Of a DNA stretch of 29,206 nt, positions 1 through 8,288 are shown one piece after another; position 1 is the first letter of the stretch; each line of letters begins with the position of its first letter. Origin of the DNA: a virus; IMG/VR virus record IMGVR_UViG_3300023184_000406, positions 1 to 29,206 of that record. One strand, 5' to 3'. Made by a program: the position numbers and the translations under genes. Below the pieces are notes generated by a model, which had not been told where the DNA came from, did no database searches, and was given only the letters and a program-made list of their open reading frames with translations.

Positions 1-708
1 TGCACCTGAAGCACCTGAAGCGCCCGAAGCCCCAGGGTTTCCCTTTCCTCCAGCAGCACCAACTGTATTTGCGTTTGGTGGGTAAGTACCAGCAGAACCA
101 TCAGCCCCAGTAGAACCTGCAGCGCCTGCTGAGCCCGCAGAACCTACTAAACCTGTTGCACCTACTAGACCCGTCGCACCTGCTAGACCTGTTGCTCCAG
201 TTGCACCAGTTGCTCCTACGCCCGTGGCTCCACTTGCGCCAGCAGACCCAGTAGTTCCTAGAGAGCCACCGCCGATTGGAATCATTCCGCTCGTATCCAT
301 AAATATTCCGCCAGACATGGCATTTATATTTTTATATAGAAATGTTGGAAGCGCAGTTATTGCAGGGTTTGTTCCGCCTCCACCTTGACCACCAGCACGA
401 TATGTAATTGCGGACTGTGAATGACCCTTAACTGTTCCGTCTGAAATTGTTGATGCTGCTTCGCCGACAACGCCACCAGATAAGGAGCCAATACCTATGT
501 ATCCTTCATTTGAAAGTGTGTTGCGTACAAAAACTCTAAAACCATTTGTGTTTAATAAGACACCAGAGTTAATAGTTAAGTTGTTGTAATACATATCGCT
601 AGTAATGCTTGTATTTGAAGATACAATTACATTTCCATCAGCACCCGTGCCATAAACAGAGTCGTTTGCTGCCCTTGTAACGCTTGTTTCAATTCTTGAA
701 ATAGCCAT
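1..708 (-). CDS. Collagen-like tail fibre protein, C-terminus cut by window edge
   Basis: The reading frame opens with ATG at 708 and stays open for 236 codons to base 1, so the gene is partial. The N-terminus (MAISRIETSVTRAANDSVYG) leads into a domain of about 100 residues with the pattern DSVYGTGADG, then YYNNLTI, then NGFRVFV. A glycine-rich stretch follows, then a collagen-like Gly-X-Y region ([16 protein letters not shown]) that ends at the edge in GAS triplets. The first domain clearly resembles one in the preceding gene (711-1475), so the two are tandem paralogues. The start lies two bases after that gene's stop, which suggests translational coupling. It probably forms part of the adsorption apparatus. 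The fibre role is inferred from architecture and neighbours. Confidence 0.75.
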   Translation of the reverse strand, partial: MAISRIETSVTRAANDSVYGTGADGNVIVSSNTSITSDMYYNNLTINSGVLLNTNGFRVFVRNTLSNEGYIGIGSLSGGVVGEAASTISDGTVKGHSQSAITYRAGGQGGGGTNPAITALPTFLYKNINAMSGGIFMDTSGMIPIGGGSLGTTGSAGASGATGVGATGATGATGLAGATGLVGATGLVGSAGSAGAAGSTGADGSAGTYPPNANTVGAAGGKGNPGASGASGASGA

Positions 709-710
709 GT

Positions 711-1475
711 TTAAACCTGCTGAATGTAGTTTACGGTTCCTGCGTTTGCACCAGTTACGTCTGTTGAAATAGTAGCAGGAAGTGCGTCAGCAGAAGAAAC
801 TATAATTATGACTCCGCCACCAGCGGGAGAAGTTGCTGGTGCTTTGATGTAGCCAGTTCCAGATGCAGGACCACTGATATAGCGAGCAGCAAGGATTACA
901 ATTCCTCCACCTGCTTGCGCAGTACTACCAGCGCCTCCACGAAGCCATGTAGGGCCTCCTGATGCTGTTATGGAGTATCCAGTAATTGCTTGTAGGGGTT
1001 GTTTGAAATAGTTAGAGCCGCCCAATGCAGCAATTGGTGCAGTTGCTGTATAGGTTGCAGTTGCGTTACCACCAAGACTGTGTGTTACTGAAGTCGTGGC
1101 TGCTCCACCTTGATAGATAGAACCACTAGTTGCATAGCCAGTCGTAAAGCCAACAATGGAACTTGTACCAAAACGTAAGGTGCCCTTAACAAAGATTCTA
1201 TATCCGTTAGGCGCAAGACGAACGCTGTTGCCCAATGTTAAATCATTGAAGTAGAGGTCAGTTGTCATGGAGTAGACACTTCCTGAAGGAATCATCCCTA
1301 AAACAGTAGTCGTGCCATCAAGGGTCGCATCGCCATCAGCGCCTGTTCCGTAAACAGAGTCAACGCCTTCGTTGTAATAGGCATTCCAAACAGAGCCGTC
1401 CCATTGCCAACTCTTAGAACCAACAGTATAAATTTGGTTTGTGTATGGAGAAGCAGGAAAAGTAATCGCTGGCAT
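711..1475 (-). CDS. Tail fibre / adhesin protein, glycine-rich beta structure
   Basis: This 254-residue protein starts at ATG 1475, which shares one base with the stop of the collagen-like gene before it (TAATG). The first 35 residues form a short module with an SWQWDGSVWN motif of the kind repeated in phage fibre proteins. Residues from about 38 (DSVYGTGADG) to 105 (NGYRIFVKGTL) match the N-terminal domain of the next gene. The remainder is rich in Gly, Ala, Ser and Thr with regularly spaced hydrophobics (GGGIVILAARY, GGGVIIIVSS), suggesting a beta-helix or beta-sandwich. No catalytic motif was seen. It is probably a host-recognition component assembled with the large fibre; the exact role is unknown. 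Confidence 0.7.
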   Translation of the reverse strand: MPAITFPASPYTNQIYTVGSKSWQWDGSVWNAYYNEGVDSVYGTGADGDATLDGTTTVLGMIPSGSVYSMTTDLYFNDLTLGNSVRLAPNGYRIFVKGTLRFGTSSIVGFTTGYATSGSIYQGGAATTSVTHSLGGNATATYTATAPIAALGGSNYFKQPLQAITGYSITASGGPTWLRGGAGSTAQAGGGIVILAARYISGPASGTGYIKAPATSPAGGGVIIIVSSADALPATISTDVTGANAGTVNYIQQV

Positions 1476-1479
1476 TACG
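1459..1479. repeat. 21-bp exact direct repeat, copy 1 (junction of two fibre genes)
   Basis: This stretch spans the TAATG stop/start junction between the giant fibre and the following adhesin gene, plus the first codons (MPAIT). An exact copy lies at 11083-11103, just after the spike-fibre gene. Confidence 0.8.
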
Positions 1480-4400
1480 CAGGACCTATGTCTTCAATCC
1501 AAAACAATTGTTCAGCAGACGATGCCCCAACAATAGCATCGGGGTTTGTGTTTAGTGCACCGTTTCCACCGCATCGCATATAAAGGGTAAAAGTTTTTGA
1601 TGCGCTCCCCGAAGTAACACCCAGCGAGGACGCATCGGTAATGTATGTACCCGTGATGTACTGGGGATAGTTTGCCAAAATTGTTTCTCCTTGATACCAC
1701 AAAGTTTTATTACTTCCACTGGTACTGGTAAAATACAATGCGTTGGCACCACTATTTGCTGATGGTTGAAAACCGAGAGAGCCACTAATACGGTATTTTC
1801 GTCCTGTTGTGATTGTTATTGATTTACTAAGAACAGCAAGTGGTGTGGTGGCAACAATTGCTGTTGTTGCGGTTGCACCAACACCATCAATAAAACCCCA
1901 AGGTGCATTCCAGGGTTTAGACCATGCAGAACCATCGTAGGTTAGTTCGTTTTTGGTATCTGTCTCATAGACATGTTGACCAGTCCACGGGGAAGAGGGA
2001 CGAGTAGTAGAAGTTGCTTGGTACGGCGACATTGTTCCGCCACCTAGTTCAACCCATGCTGAGTTGTAATAGATGTAAGAAGCACCAGTAGAAGTGTTAA
2101 ACCAAAGGTTGCCAGCAGATGGGGAAACTGGTGCAGTTGCAGAACTTGTTAGTGGAGCACCTGGACCCGTTGGTCCTGACACTCCAGTTGCGCCTGTTAC
2201 GCCAGTCGGTCCAGTGGGACCAGTCGCACCAGTTGTTCCTGAGACGCCTGAAACCCCAGACACTCCAGAAACACCACTAACACCACTAACACCACTTACG
2301 CCTTGGGGGCCAGAAACTGTTGAAGGTGTTCCACTGACACCCGAAACTCCAGATACCCCAGATACTCCTTGAGGACCAGTTGCGCCGATAACTCCCGAAA
2401 CTCCTGAGACACCAGAAACTCCAGACGGTCCAGTTGCACCGATTACGCCTGATGGACCACTAACGCCACTAACACCCGAGACTCCGCTGACGCCACTAAC
2501 ACCTTGAGGACCTGTGGCACCGATTACGCCTGACACTCCAGAAGGACCTGAGACTCCGGATACTCCTGAGACACCGGAAACTCCACTTACCCCCTGAGGT
2601 CCAGTTGCTCCTATAACACCACTAGGACCCGAAACTCCTGAAACGCCAGATACCCCAGAAACACCAGACACGCCACTAACTCCAGAAACACCTGAAATTC
2701 CACTAACACCACTTACGCCTTGTGGTCCAGTTGGACCTGTTGGGCCTACAGGTCCAATACCACCAGTCTCAACCCATTGAATATTGTCGGTGCCAATTTT
2801 AATAGCATTATTAGTAGCGGTACCAACTACAGTTTGAATATAGGTTCTACCAGCATGGTCGCCTGCTTCAACAAGGGTAAAGTCACCTGCTTCAACTTCG
2901 CCAGCAATGCTGTTGTCAAAGTCCGTTGCACGAGTGAACTTATATTTAGAACCAGCAGAACCAAGACTTGTTACGGTATAAATACCGTTTTCAATAGGGT
3001 TTGTTCGTCCCGAGAAAAGAACACGGTTTCCTACAATAATCGTTGCTCCGCCTGCTACAGAAATAGCACCGTTGGCATTTGCTTCAATATATGCACCGAC
3101 ACCGTAGCCTTCGCTTGCGTCTGCGGTTCCAGCAAAATAAGTGCTTGCGCCCATTGTGTCCACAACGGTTTTTACTGTTGCGTGAGCGTTTTGTGCTCCA
3201 GGAACACCGCTTACTCCACTAACACCACTAACTCCGGATACACCAGAAGGTCCACTCACACCACTAACACCACTTACGCCAGAAACACCACTGACTCCTG
3301 AAACGCCCGAGACGCCACTGACACCACTTACTCCCTGTGGTCCAGTCGCACCAACGACACCACTGACGCCTGATACTCCAGAAACTCCACTGACGCCTGA
3401 TACTCCAGAGACGCCAGATACCCCAGACACGCCTTGTGAGCCAGTCGGACCCGTGTCTCCAATGACTCCCGACACTCCCGATACTCCCGAAGGACCTGTT
3501 GCGCCAACAACTCCCGACACACCACTAGGACCCGAAACTCCTGAAACGCCAGATACGCCGCTGACGCCCTGAGGTCCTGTGGCACCGATTACACCCGAAA
3601 CGCCTGAAACGCCCGAAACACCCTGCGGACCAGTTGGGCCTGTAGCCCCAGTAGTTCCTGAAACACCGCTTACTCCAGAAACACCTTGTAAACCAGATGG
3701 TCCTGTTGCTCCCGTATCACCAGTAGTTCCACTTATTCCACTGACGCCGCTTACGCCTGAAACACCAGAAGGGCCAGTGGCTCCAACAACACCGCTAACA
3801 CCGCTAACACCCGAAACTCCGCTTGCACCATGTTCGGCAAATACCGTCCACCAAACACTTTCAGAAGGCGCTACTCCATCAATTGTTTGAATGCAAATCC
3901 AAGACGAACCACCATATGTAACTACATGGTTTGAGTAGTACTGTGCTCCGTTGTCGTACGCTCCACGGAAAGTAAAACCAATACCTGTGGCACCGCTTAC
4001 TCCAGAAACACCAGAAACACCACTTACGCCTGAAGCACCAGACGGTCCTGTAGCACCGATTACACCCGATACCCCCGATGGACCCGTGTCTCCAATGACT
4101 CCAGAAACGCCGCTTACACCAGAAACTCCAGATGGTCCTGTTGCACCAATAACACCGCTTACGCCGGAAACACCACTTACGCCCGATACACCGCTTACAC
4201 CAGAAACTCCTTGTGGGCCTGTGGCTCCAATAACCCCAGAAACACCTGATGGTCCAGATACTCCACTGACACCACTTACTCCCGAGACCCCCGAAACACC
4301 GCTAGGTCCAGTTGCACCAGTGTCGCCCTTGTCACCAGTGCGAACAAATGTAATAGTTACATCGGTACCGTTTGTCCACGAAGGCGAAGAGCCGGTAAGA

Positions 4401-5308
4401 AAAGAAATTGGAACCTTGTAGTAGGTAGATGCAAAAGTGTGAGAACCAGTAATTGCGTAGTAAACAAACTGCGACGATTCTCCTACTGCTTCTACTCTAA
4501 AGTGACCTTTAATTGCAGATGTTGAATCATCAATTGTGTCCAAGTACGCAGATACGTCGTTAGATGTAAAATCAATTGGGTCTATGTACAAAAATGTTGC
4601 ACTAGAAAATGTTGAATCAAATTTTAAGTTTGTTGCACCAGGGTCTGTATCTGACGTATTGGTTAGATAATTATAAGAGAATGTTGCGCCGCCAAATGAG
4701 CCGGTAAGTCCAGTCGCACCAACGACACCACTTACGCCCGAAACTCCAGAGACACCCGAGACACCCGAGACACCCGAGACACCCGAGACACCCGAGACGC
4801 CACTTGCTCCCTGTGGTCCAGTCGCACCTATAACGCCGCTGACACCGGAAACTCCAGAAACTCCAGAGATGCCACTGACCCCAGAGACACCCTGTGGTCC
4901 AGTTGGGCCAGTTGCGCCGATGACTCCAGAAACACCAGAAACGCCAGAAGGACCAGTTGCGCCGATAACGCCCGAAACTCCAGAAGGACCACTTACTCCC
5001 GATACGCCGCTTACACCAGAAACTCCAGATGGGCCAGTTGCGCCAACAACTCCAGATACTCCGCTAGGACCCGAGACTCCAGACACTCCCGAGACTCCAG
5101 AGACTCCAGAGACTCCAGATACGCCCTGTGGGCCTGTGGCACCAATGGGACCAGAACTATAAGGAAGAAGGCTCCAAACTTTGTCACCGTCACCTACTTT
5201 AAACTTACCTGTATCAGTTTCTAATCCAAGTTCTCCTACAGCAAGTTTTGGGTCTGAGCCAGTCCACTCTGCTGCGGTGCCGCGTCTAAGTTGAATCTGA
5301 ATAGCCAT
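1475..5308 (-). CDS. Giant collagen-like (Gly-Val-Ser repeat) tail fibre
   Basis: The protein has 1277 residues. The start is taken as ATG 5308, not the TTG three bases upstream, because AGGAGG (5315-5320) sits six bases before it and the ATG overlaps the previous stop (TGATG). Residues 1-50 ([26 protein letters not shown]) form an N-terminal domain common in phage fibres, probably for tail attachment. Four collagen-like stretches of GVS, GPS, GPQ and GAT triplets follow. They are separated by three globular domains: about 206-326; about 441-493, aromatic and carbohydrate-binding-module-like ([11 protein letters not shown]); and about 701-846, containing [21 protein letters not shown], a module also seen in the 6257-7555 fibre. 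The C-terminus has a shared [20 protein letters not shown] module and a unique beta-rich head of about 130 residues, the likely receptor-binding tip. The fibre role is well supported; the receptor is unknown. Confidence 0.85.
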   Translation of the reverse strand: MAIQIQLRRGTAAEWTGSDPKLAVGELGLETDTGKFKVGDGDKVWSLLPYSSGPIGATGPQGVSGVSGVSGVSGVSGVSGPSGVSGVVGATGPSGVSGVSGVSGVSGPSGVSGVIGATGPSGVSGVSGVIGATGPTGPQGVSGVSGISGVSGVSGVSGVIGATGPQGASGVSGVSGVSGVSGVSGVSGVSGVSGVVGATGLTGSFGGATFSYNYLTNTSDTDPGATNLKFDSTFSSATFLYIDPIDFTSNDVSAYLDTIDDSTSAIKGHFRVEAVGESSQFVYYAITGSHTFASTYYKVPISFLTGSSPSWTNGTDVTITFVRTGDKGDTGATGPSGVSGVSGVSGVSGVSGPSGVSGVIGATGPQGVSGVSGVSGVSGVSGVSGVIGATGPSGVSGVSGVSGVIGDTGPSGVSGVIGATGPSGASGVSGVSGVSGVSGATGIGFTFRGAYDNGAQYYSNHVVTYGGSSWICIQTIDGVAPSESVWWTVFAEHGASGVSGVSGVSGVVGATGPSGVSGVSGVSGISGTTGDTGATGPSGLQGVSGVSGVSGTTGATGPTGPQGVSGVSGVSGVIGATGPQGVSGVSGVSGVSGPSGVSGVVGATGPSGVSGVSGVIGDTGPTGSQGVSGVSGVSGVSGVSGVSGVSGVSGVVGATGPQGVSGVSGVSGVSGVSGVSGVSGVSGVSGPSGVSGVSGVSGVSGVPGAQNAHATVKTVVDTMGASTYFAGTADASEGYGVGAYIEANANGAISVAGGATIIVGNRVLFSGRTNPIENGIYTVTSLGSAGSKYKFTRATDFDNSIAGEVEAGDFTLVEAGDHAGRTYIQTVVGTATNNAIKIGTDNIQWVETGGIGPVGPTGPTGPQGVSGVSGISGVSGVSGVSGVSGVSGVSGVSGPSGVIGATGPQGVSGVSGVSGVSGVSGPSGVSGVIGATGPQGVSGVSGVSGVSGVSGPSGVIGATGPSGVSGVSGVSGVIGATGPQGVSGVSGVSGVSGTPSTVSGPQGVSGVSGVSGVSGVSGVSGVSGTTGATGPTGPTGVTGATGVSGPTGPGAPLTSSATAPVSPSAGNLWFNTSTGASYIYYNSAWVELGGGTMSPYQATSTTRPSSPWTGQHVYETDTKNELTYDGSAWSKPWNAPWGFIDGVGATATTAIVATTPLAVLSKSITITTGRKYRISGSLGFQPSANSGANALYFTSTSGSNKTLWYQGETILANYPQYITGTYITDASSLGVTSGSASKTFTLYMRCGGNGALNTNPDAIVGASSAEQLFWIEDIGPA
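1921..2151. repeat. Diverged direct repeat of fibre C-terminal module, copy 1
   Basis: This segment encodes the [30 protein letters not shown] module and the following linker ([25 protein letters not shown]). It aligns without gaps to 11494-11724, offset by 9573 bases, with scattered mostly silent differences. The flanking C-terminal heads differ, so it marks a module boundary. Confidence 0.8.
2155..5155. repeat. Collagen-like coding repeats, four blocks
   Basis: The blocks lie at about 2155-2760, 3200-3835, 3990-4330 and 4700-5155. They are made of 9-bp units coding Gly-X-Y, mostly Gly-Val-Ser, broken by [12 protein letters not shown] and GDTGPS. Units mostly differ at synonymous positions, so the protein pattern is conserved more than the DNA. 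Read in the opposite sense they create long false open frames of Thr-Pro-Glu triplets. Confidence 0.9.
4749..4793. repeat. Perfect 9-bp tandem repeat, five copies
   Basis: Five identical copies of gagacaccc lie head to tail, followed by a one-base variant. Each copy codes one Gly-Val-Ser triplet on the minus strand. A shorter perfect run of gagactcca (three copies) lies at 5091-5117. Perfect copies within otherwise diverged repeats suggest recent slippage expansion. Confidence 0.9.
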
Positions 5309-6018
5309 CAAACACCTCCTGAATCAAGCGAAGTAATACCACCGTAATTAGTGGATGGGAAGCCCCCGTCTATATTAACAACAGAAGTACCCGATACACC
5401 GGTACTACCTGTAGCACCTGTGGGGCCAACGGGTCCGGAAGGTCCGGAAGGTCCGGAGGGTCCGGAAGGTCCGGCCTGTCCCCCAATTTCAACCCATTCA
5501 GAATTGTAGTAGACAAAAGTTTTACTAGTGTCGGACTCAAACCAAATCTGGCCAGCAACAGGGTTGCTTGGTGCGGTATCGGAGATTGTTGCCCCACCTG
5601 CGGCGCTAGCGTTCACCCATGCATTGCCATTCCATTGAAGAACTTGATTAGTGGCAATGTTTGTGATTGTTACGTCGGTTAAGTCATCAAGAGCAGCAAC
5701 GGTTGATGCAGTTCCTGGAGCAAATTTGGTTCCGTCAAATTTAAGTACTTGATTGCTTGCTGCACCAGAGGTATCTACTTCAATACCATCAATGTAAAGT
5801 ACGGGAACCTTGAGAGTGTCGTCTGTTTTGAGAACATTTGCCTCATCGCGATAGAGGTTTACGTCTCCAACGTTTGTTCCGTCGCCCCAAACCAGGCGTC
5901 CGCCACCTTGAACCTGGATTCTTGCATAGGTGTCACCGTCAACATAAATCGTTAACCCATCAGAGCCAGCAGATGACAACTGCCTAATAGCGATGGGGGT
6001 AATAAATTTCTGTGTCAC
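5308..6018 (-). CDS. Tail fibre protein with short Gly-Pro-Ser collagen segment
   Basis: This 236-residue protein begins with GTG at 6018 (translated MTQKFITPIAIRQL); no ATG lies between the upstream in-frame stop and this codon. AGGAAG lies 11 bases upstream and a closer GAGG is probably too near. The first half is a fibre shaft domain (YVDGDTYARIQVQGGG, VLKFDGTKFAPG, DDLTDVTI). Around residue 145 is the SDTAPSNPVAGQIWFESD / FVYYNSEWVEIG module shared with two other genes. A short collagen-like GPSGPSGPSG run follows, and the end contains NIDGGFPSTNYGG. It is probably a minor fibre or connector for the giant fibre that follows it. Its stop overlaps the next start. Confidence 0.75.
   Translation of the reverse strand: MTQKFITPIAIRQLSSAGSDGLTIYVDGDTYARIQVQGGGRLVWGDGTNVGDVNLYRDEANVLKTDDTLKVPVLYIDGIEVDTSGAASNQVLKFDGTKFAPGTASTVAALDDLTDVTITNIATNQVLQWNGNAWVNASAAGGATISDTAPSNPVAGQIWFESDTSKTFVYYNSEWVEIGGQAGPSGPSGPSGPSGPVGPTGATGSTGVSGTSVVNIDGGFPSTNYGGITSLDSGGV
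5315..5320 (-). promoter_or_regulatory. Strong Shine-Dalgarno for the giant fibre
   Basis: The minus strand reads AGGAGG six bases upstream of ATG 5308. It is a full consensus and decides the start. It lies inside the coding sequence of the upstream gene, where it specifies part of the C-terminal SGGV. Confidence 0.85.
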
Positions 6019-6041
6019 GACCTCAATCGCTTCCTATGTTG

Positions 6042-6057
6042 TTGCCCCTCAGGGCAA
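6042..6057. other. Short hairpin between holin-like and fibre genes
   Basis: A perfect 6-bp inverted repeat (ttgccc / gggcaa) with a 4-base loop lies in the 43-base gap after the 62-residue gene. No T-tract follows on the minus strand, so it does not look like an intrinsic terminator. It could be an mRNA-stabilising or processing hairpin. Confidence 0.35.
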
Positions 6058-6061
6058 GACG

Positions 6062-6250
6062 TTAAGCCTTTTTGCCGAAGGCAGTGTCTTTTGGATTCAA
6101 GTAACGAAGGATAACAGGAAGTGCCGCTGCCCAGAGAGCATTAGCAGTAAGTTTCAAGTCGTTTGTTGCAACATATGTTGCGACTGCTGCACCAAGGACG
6201 CTTCTTGCGTACGATGCTGCCATTGCTTTTTGTTCTGCTGTGATTTTCAT
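6062..6250 (-). CDS. Small hydrophobic protein, possible holin
   Basis: This 62-residue protein begins MKITAEQKAMAASYARSVLG. It has an amphipathic or hydrophobic stretch at about residues 15-30 (ARSVLGAAVATYVA) and a second at about 37-50 (ANALWAAALPVILRYL), then a charged end (NPKDTAFGKKA). Size, two weak hydrophobic segments and a basic tail suit a small phage holin or other membrane protein. Its place among fibre genes with no endolysin beside it weakens that reading. The membrane association is visible only as hydrophobicity; the lysis role is inference. Confidence 0.55.
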   Translation of the reverse strand: MKITAEQKAMAASYARSVLGAAVATYVATNDLKLTANALWAAALPVILRYLNPKDTAFGKKA

Positions 6251-6256
6251 CTTTTC

Positions 6257-7555
6257 CTATCCAGTTACGACGATGTGATAATCGTCGGCACCAATTGAGC
6301 CGTTCATAGTAACAACAACCGCGTCAGTGCTTGAGCGAACTATATCGCAATTGACTGTTTCGCCAGTTGAAACTTGATAGACCTGAACAGTTACGTTCTT
6401 GGTGTTGAAGTTATGCGTAACTGTTGTGGTTGAAACACCAACGGAAGATGCAGCACATGCTTGATGAACAACTCTTGCAAGAACTGCGGTTGAGGTTGTT
6501 TGACCAGATGTTTCGGTAAAACCAAGGTTTGTACGAGCACTTGCAGCAGTTGAGGCACCAGTACCACCATCAGCAACAGCAATATCTGTACCGTTCCAAA
6601 CGCCGGTAGTGATTGTTCCAAGGGTTGTAATGGTTGCTTGACCAACATATGTTGAGTCAATGTCAATGGCGTTTGCAGTAACCGAGATACGTCCAGAAGT
6701 TCCAACAGCATTAACAGTGGTGCCGTCTTTAGTAAGACCGTCACCAGCGATTACCGCACCAGCACCAGAGAACTGAACCCAGTTCATGGCATCTGTACCT
6801 ACGGCAATTAGTCCGTTGCTTGAAACAACGAAGCCTGAGTCGGCGTTTACTGTTCCTTCTTCAACGAAAGTAAATGTTCCACCCGATACTGTTCCGGTGT
6901 CTGCGGTTCCATTTGCATCGGCTGCACGAACTGCTGCTCCTGATTCCTGAACAACGTAGATACCGTTCTGTGATGCTGTACCTTGGTTCTTTACAAGAAC
7001 ACGGTCACCAGCAACAAGGGTAACTGACGTGTCAAGGGTATCGCCTTCTTCAAGTTCATTAGCAATGTTTACAGCGGCTGTGGTGGCGGCACGAACAGAC
7101 TGCTTAACATCAAGACCTTGACGGGCTGCGTCTACATAACCCTTGGTGGCAGCATGGGCTGCGTCAGTTGGGGTTGCGACTTTAATGTTTCCATTGCCAT
7201 CACGCTTGACCAACTTAGAGGCTGTTGCAGCATCAGTTGCGTCATTAAGTGCATTCCAAAAACCTGAGGAGAGTAAACCGGCAGAGTCAGTGTCTGCAAG
7301 GTTGAGGGTAAGTGTTACTGTTCCATTTGACTCACCGATGGTGATTGCGTCAGTGTAAGAACCGCCACTCGTGACGCTGTTGACAAACTTGCGCCACGCC
7401 GAGCCACTATAAACCTCAATGCTGTCAGTAGCACTGTTGTAGTACATCCGACCTTCAAAAAGGCCAGTACTTGGGGCTGTACCCAGCACTTCAAAAGTGG
7501 CATTTAAGAGTTGATTCTGATTTAGGTCAATATTTGTAAGAAATTTAGTTGCCAT
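6257..7555 (-). CDS. Tail fibre protein
   Basis: The protein has 432 residues with ATG 7555 preceded by AAGGA. The N-terminus (MATKFLTNIDLNQNQLLNA, then GRMYYNSATDSIEVYSGSAW) is a fibre attachment pattern found in many tail fibres. In the middle, about residues 150-270, lies the module VKQSVRAATTAAVNIA, LEEGDTL, VAGDRVLVKNQ, NGIYVVQESG, TFTFVEEGT, related to globular domain 3 of the giant fibre. A typical ADGGTGASTAASARTNLG fibre motif sits near residue 340. The last 70 residues form a beta-rich tip (TVTHNFNTKNVTVQVYQVS, IGADDYHIVVTG). It is probably a structural adsorption protein. No enzyme motif was seen. Confidence 0.85.
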   Translation of the reverse strand: MATKFLTNIDLNQNQLLNATFEVLGTAPSTGLFEGRMYYNSATDSIEVYSGSAWRKFVNSVTSGGSYTDAITIGESNGTVTLTLNLADTDSAGLLSSGFWNALNDATDAATASKLVKRDGNGNIKVATPTDAAHAATKGYVDAARQGLDVKQSVRAATTAAVNIANELEEGDTLDTSVTLVAGDRVLVKNQGTASQNGIYVVQESGAAVRAADANGTADTGTVSGGTFTFVEEGTVNADSGFVVSSNGLIAVGTDAMNWVQFSGAGAVIAGDGLTKDGTTVNAVGTSGRISVTANAIDIDSTYVGQATITTLGTITTGVWNGTDIAVADGGTGASTAASARTNLGFTETSGQTTSTAVLARVVHQACAASSVGVSTTTVTHNFNTKNVTVQVYQVSTGETVNCDIVRSSTDAVVVTMNGSIGADDYHIVVTG

Positions 7556-7566
7556 TAGGTTTTTCC

Positions 7567-7893
7567 TTAGGTTAGATATGCCAGTCCTGAGAACGGCACA
7601 GTGAAGGAAACCGTCAGTTGTGTCGTACTGTCATATTTTACATCACCAAAGACTGCGGTGTCTGCAGAATCAACAATGGTGACAGATGGGTGTCCGCCAA
7701 GCGTGTGGATTATTACCCAATTTGCTGATGCGCTTTCCTGAATATGTACGTACCTACGGGTACGAATAGCATTTCCTCCACCTATTCCACCACTTACTAC
7801 AAGTACCTGGTTGGGAGAATCTTGGTTTATTAATACTTGATTAGGCGTATCTTCATGAATGTTTACATTGTTTGGAATAGAAAAATTACTCAT
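7567..7893 (-). CDS. Small tail protein with fibre-tip-like domain
   Basis: This 108-residue protein overlaps the previous gene by 4 bases (ATGA). Residues 15-35 contain two similar units (DTPNQVLINQ and DSPNQVLVVS). The C-terminal 60 residues (YVHIQESASANWVIIHTLGG, PSVTIVDSADTAVFGDVKYD) follow a pattern common at the ends of phage fibre and baseplate proteins: a His-Asn/Thr-Leu-Gly core, a predicted beta-strand Asp-Ser segment and a hydrophobic end. It is probably a baseplate-associated or fibre-accessory protein. Function beyond that is not known. Confidence 0.65.
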   Translation of the reverse strand: MSNFSIPNNVNIHEDTPNQVLINQDSPNQVLVVSGGIGGGNAIRTRRYVHIQESASANWVIIHTLGGHPSVTIVDSADTAVFGDVKYDSTTQLTVSFTVPFSGLAYLT

Positions 7894-8255
7894 CGCGTAA
7901 CCTCTTTTGATAACGTAAATGCGCCTTGTATAACTCTTGACACAACGTCATCATCGCTTATGATTTCAAGGTCGTAAACCCCACTGCTTGCAAGTGCTGC
8001 TGTTTGTTCTGGCGACATCAAGATAGATATACGACCATCAAGTCCTTGAATATATATTCCCCCATTTTCTGTAGTTAGCGTAATTATTACAGATGTTGAC
8101 TCAATGGTTCTTCTAACCTGCATTCTTGCCGTAAAACCAGAAAGGTCATACGTATGATAAATAGTTGGGTCTACTTCATCTGGATATTTCAATTCAAGGG
8201 TGCGCGAAAATGTTGTGCCTTGCTCGCAAAATATATTATATGTTCCTGCAATCAT
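7890..8255 (-). CDS. Conserved baseplate/tail accessory protein
   Basis: The protein has 121 residues; ATG 8255 has GGAGAGAAA just upstream. It begins MIAGTYNIFCEQGTTFSRTL and continues with a beta-sandwich pattern: DLSGFTARMQVRRTIE, IITLTTENGGIYIQG, GRISILMSPEQTAALASSGV, YDLEIISDDDVVSRVIQGAF, ending in EVTR. This layout is familiar from many phages and prophages between baseplate and fibre genes, and resembles the N-terminal part of BppU-type baseplate proteins. It probably links fibres to the baseplate. The family is recognised by pattern only. Confidence 0.65.
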   Translation of the reverse strand: MIAGTYNIFCEQGTTFSRTLELKYPDEVDPTIYHTYDLSGFTARMQVRRTIESTSVIITLTTENGGIYIQGLDGRISILMSPEQTAALASSGVYDLEIISDDDVVSRVIQGAFTLSKEVTR

Positions 8256-8288
8256 TTTCTCTCCAATGTATACAACAGTATAAACGCT

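Noticed and set aside
2155-5155. CRISPR array
   Set aside because: The periodic sequence has 9-bp coding units with no unique spacers, and is explained by collagen-like triplets.
2094-5162. Plus-strand open frames rich in Thr-Pro-Glu triplets
   Set aside because: They are mirror readings of the Gly-Val-Ser repeats on the minus strand. They have no ribosome sites, lie inside the well-supported fibre gene and end where the repeats end.
711-5308. Diversity-generating retroelement targeting a fibre tip
   Set aside because: No reverse transcriptase gene and no template/variable repeat pair with adenine-directed differences was seen. The repeated segments differ at mixed, mostly silent positions.
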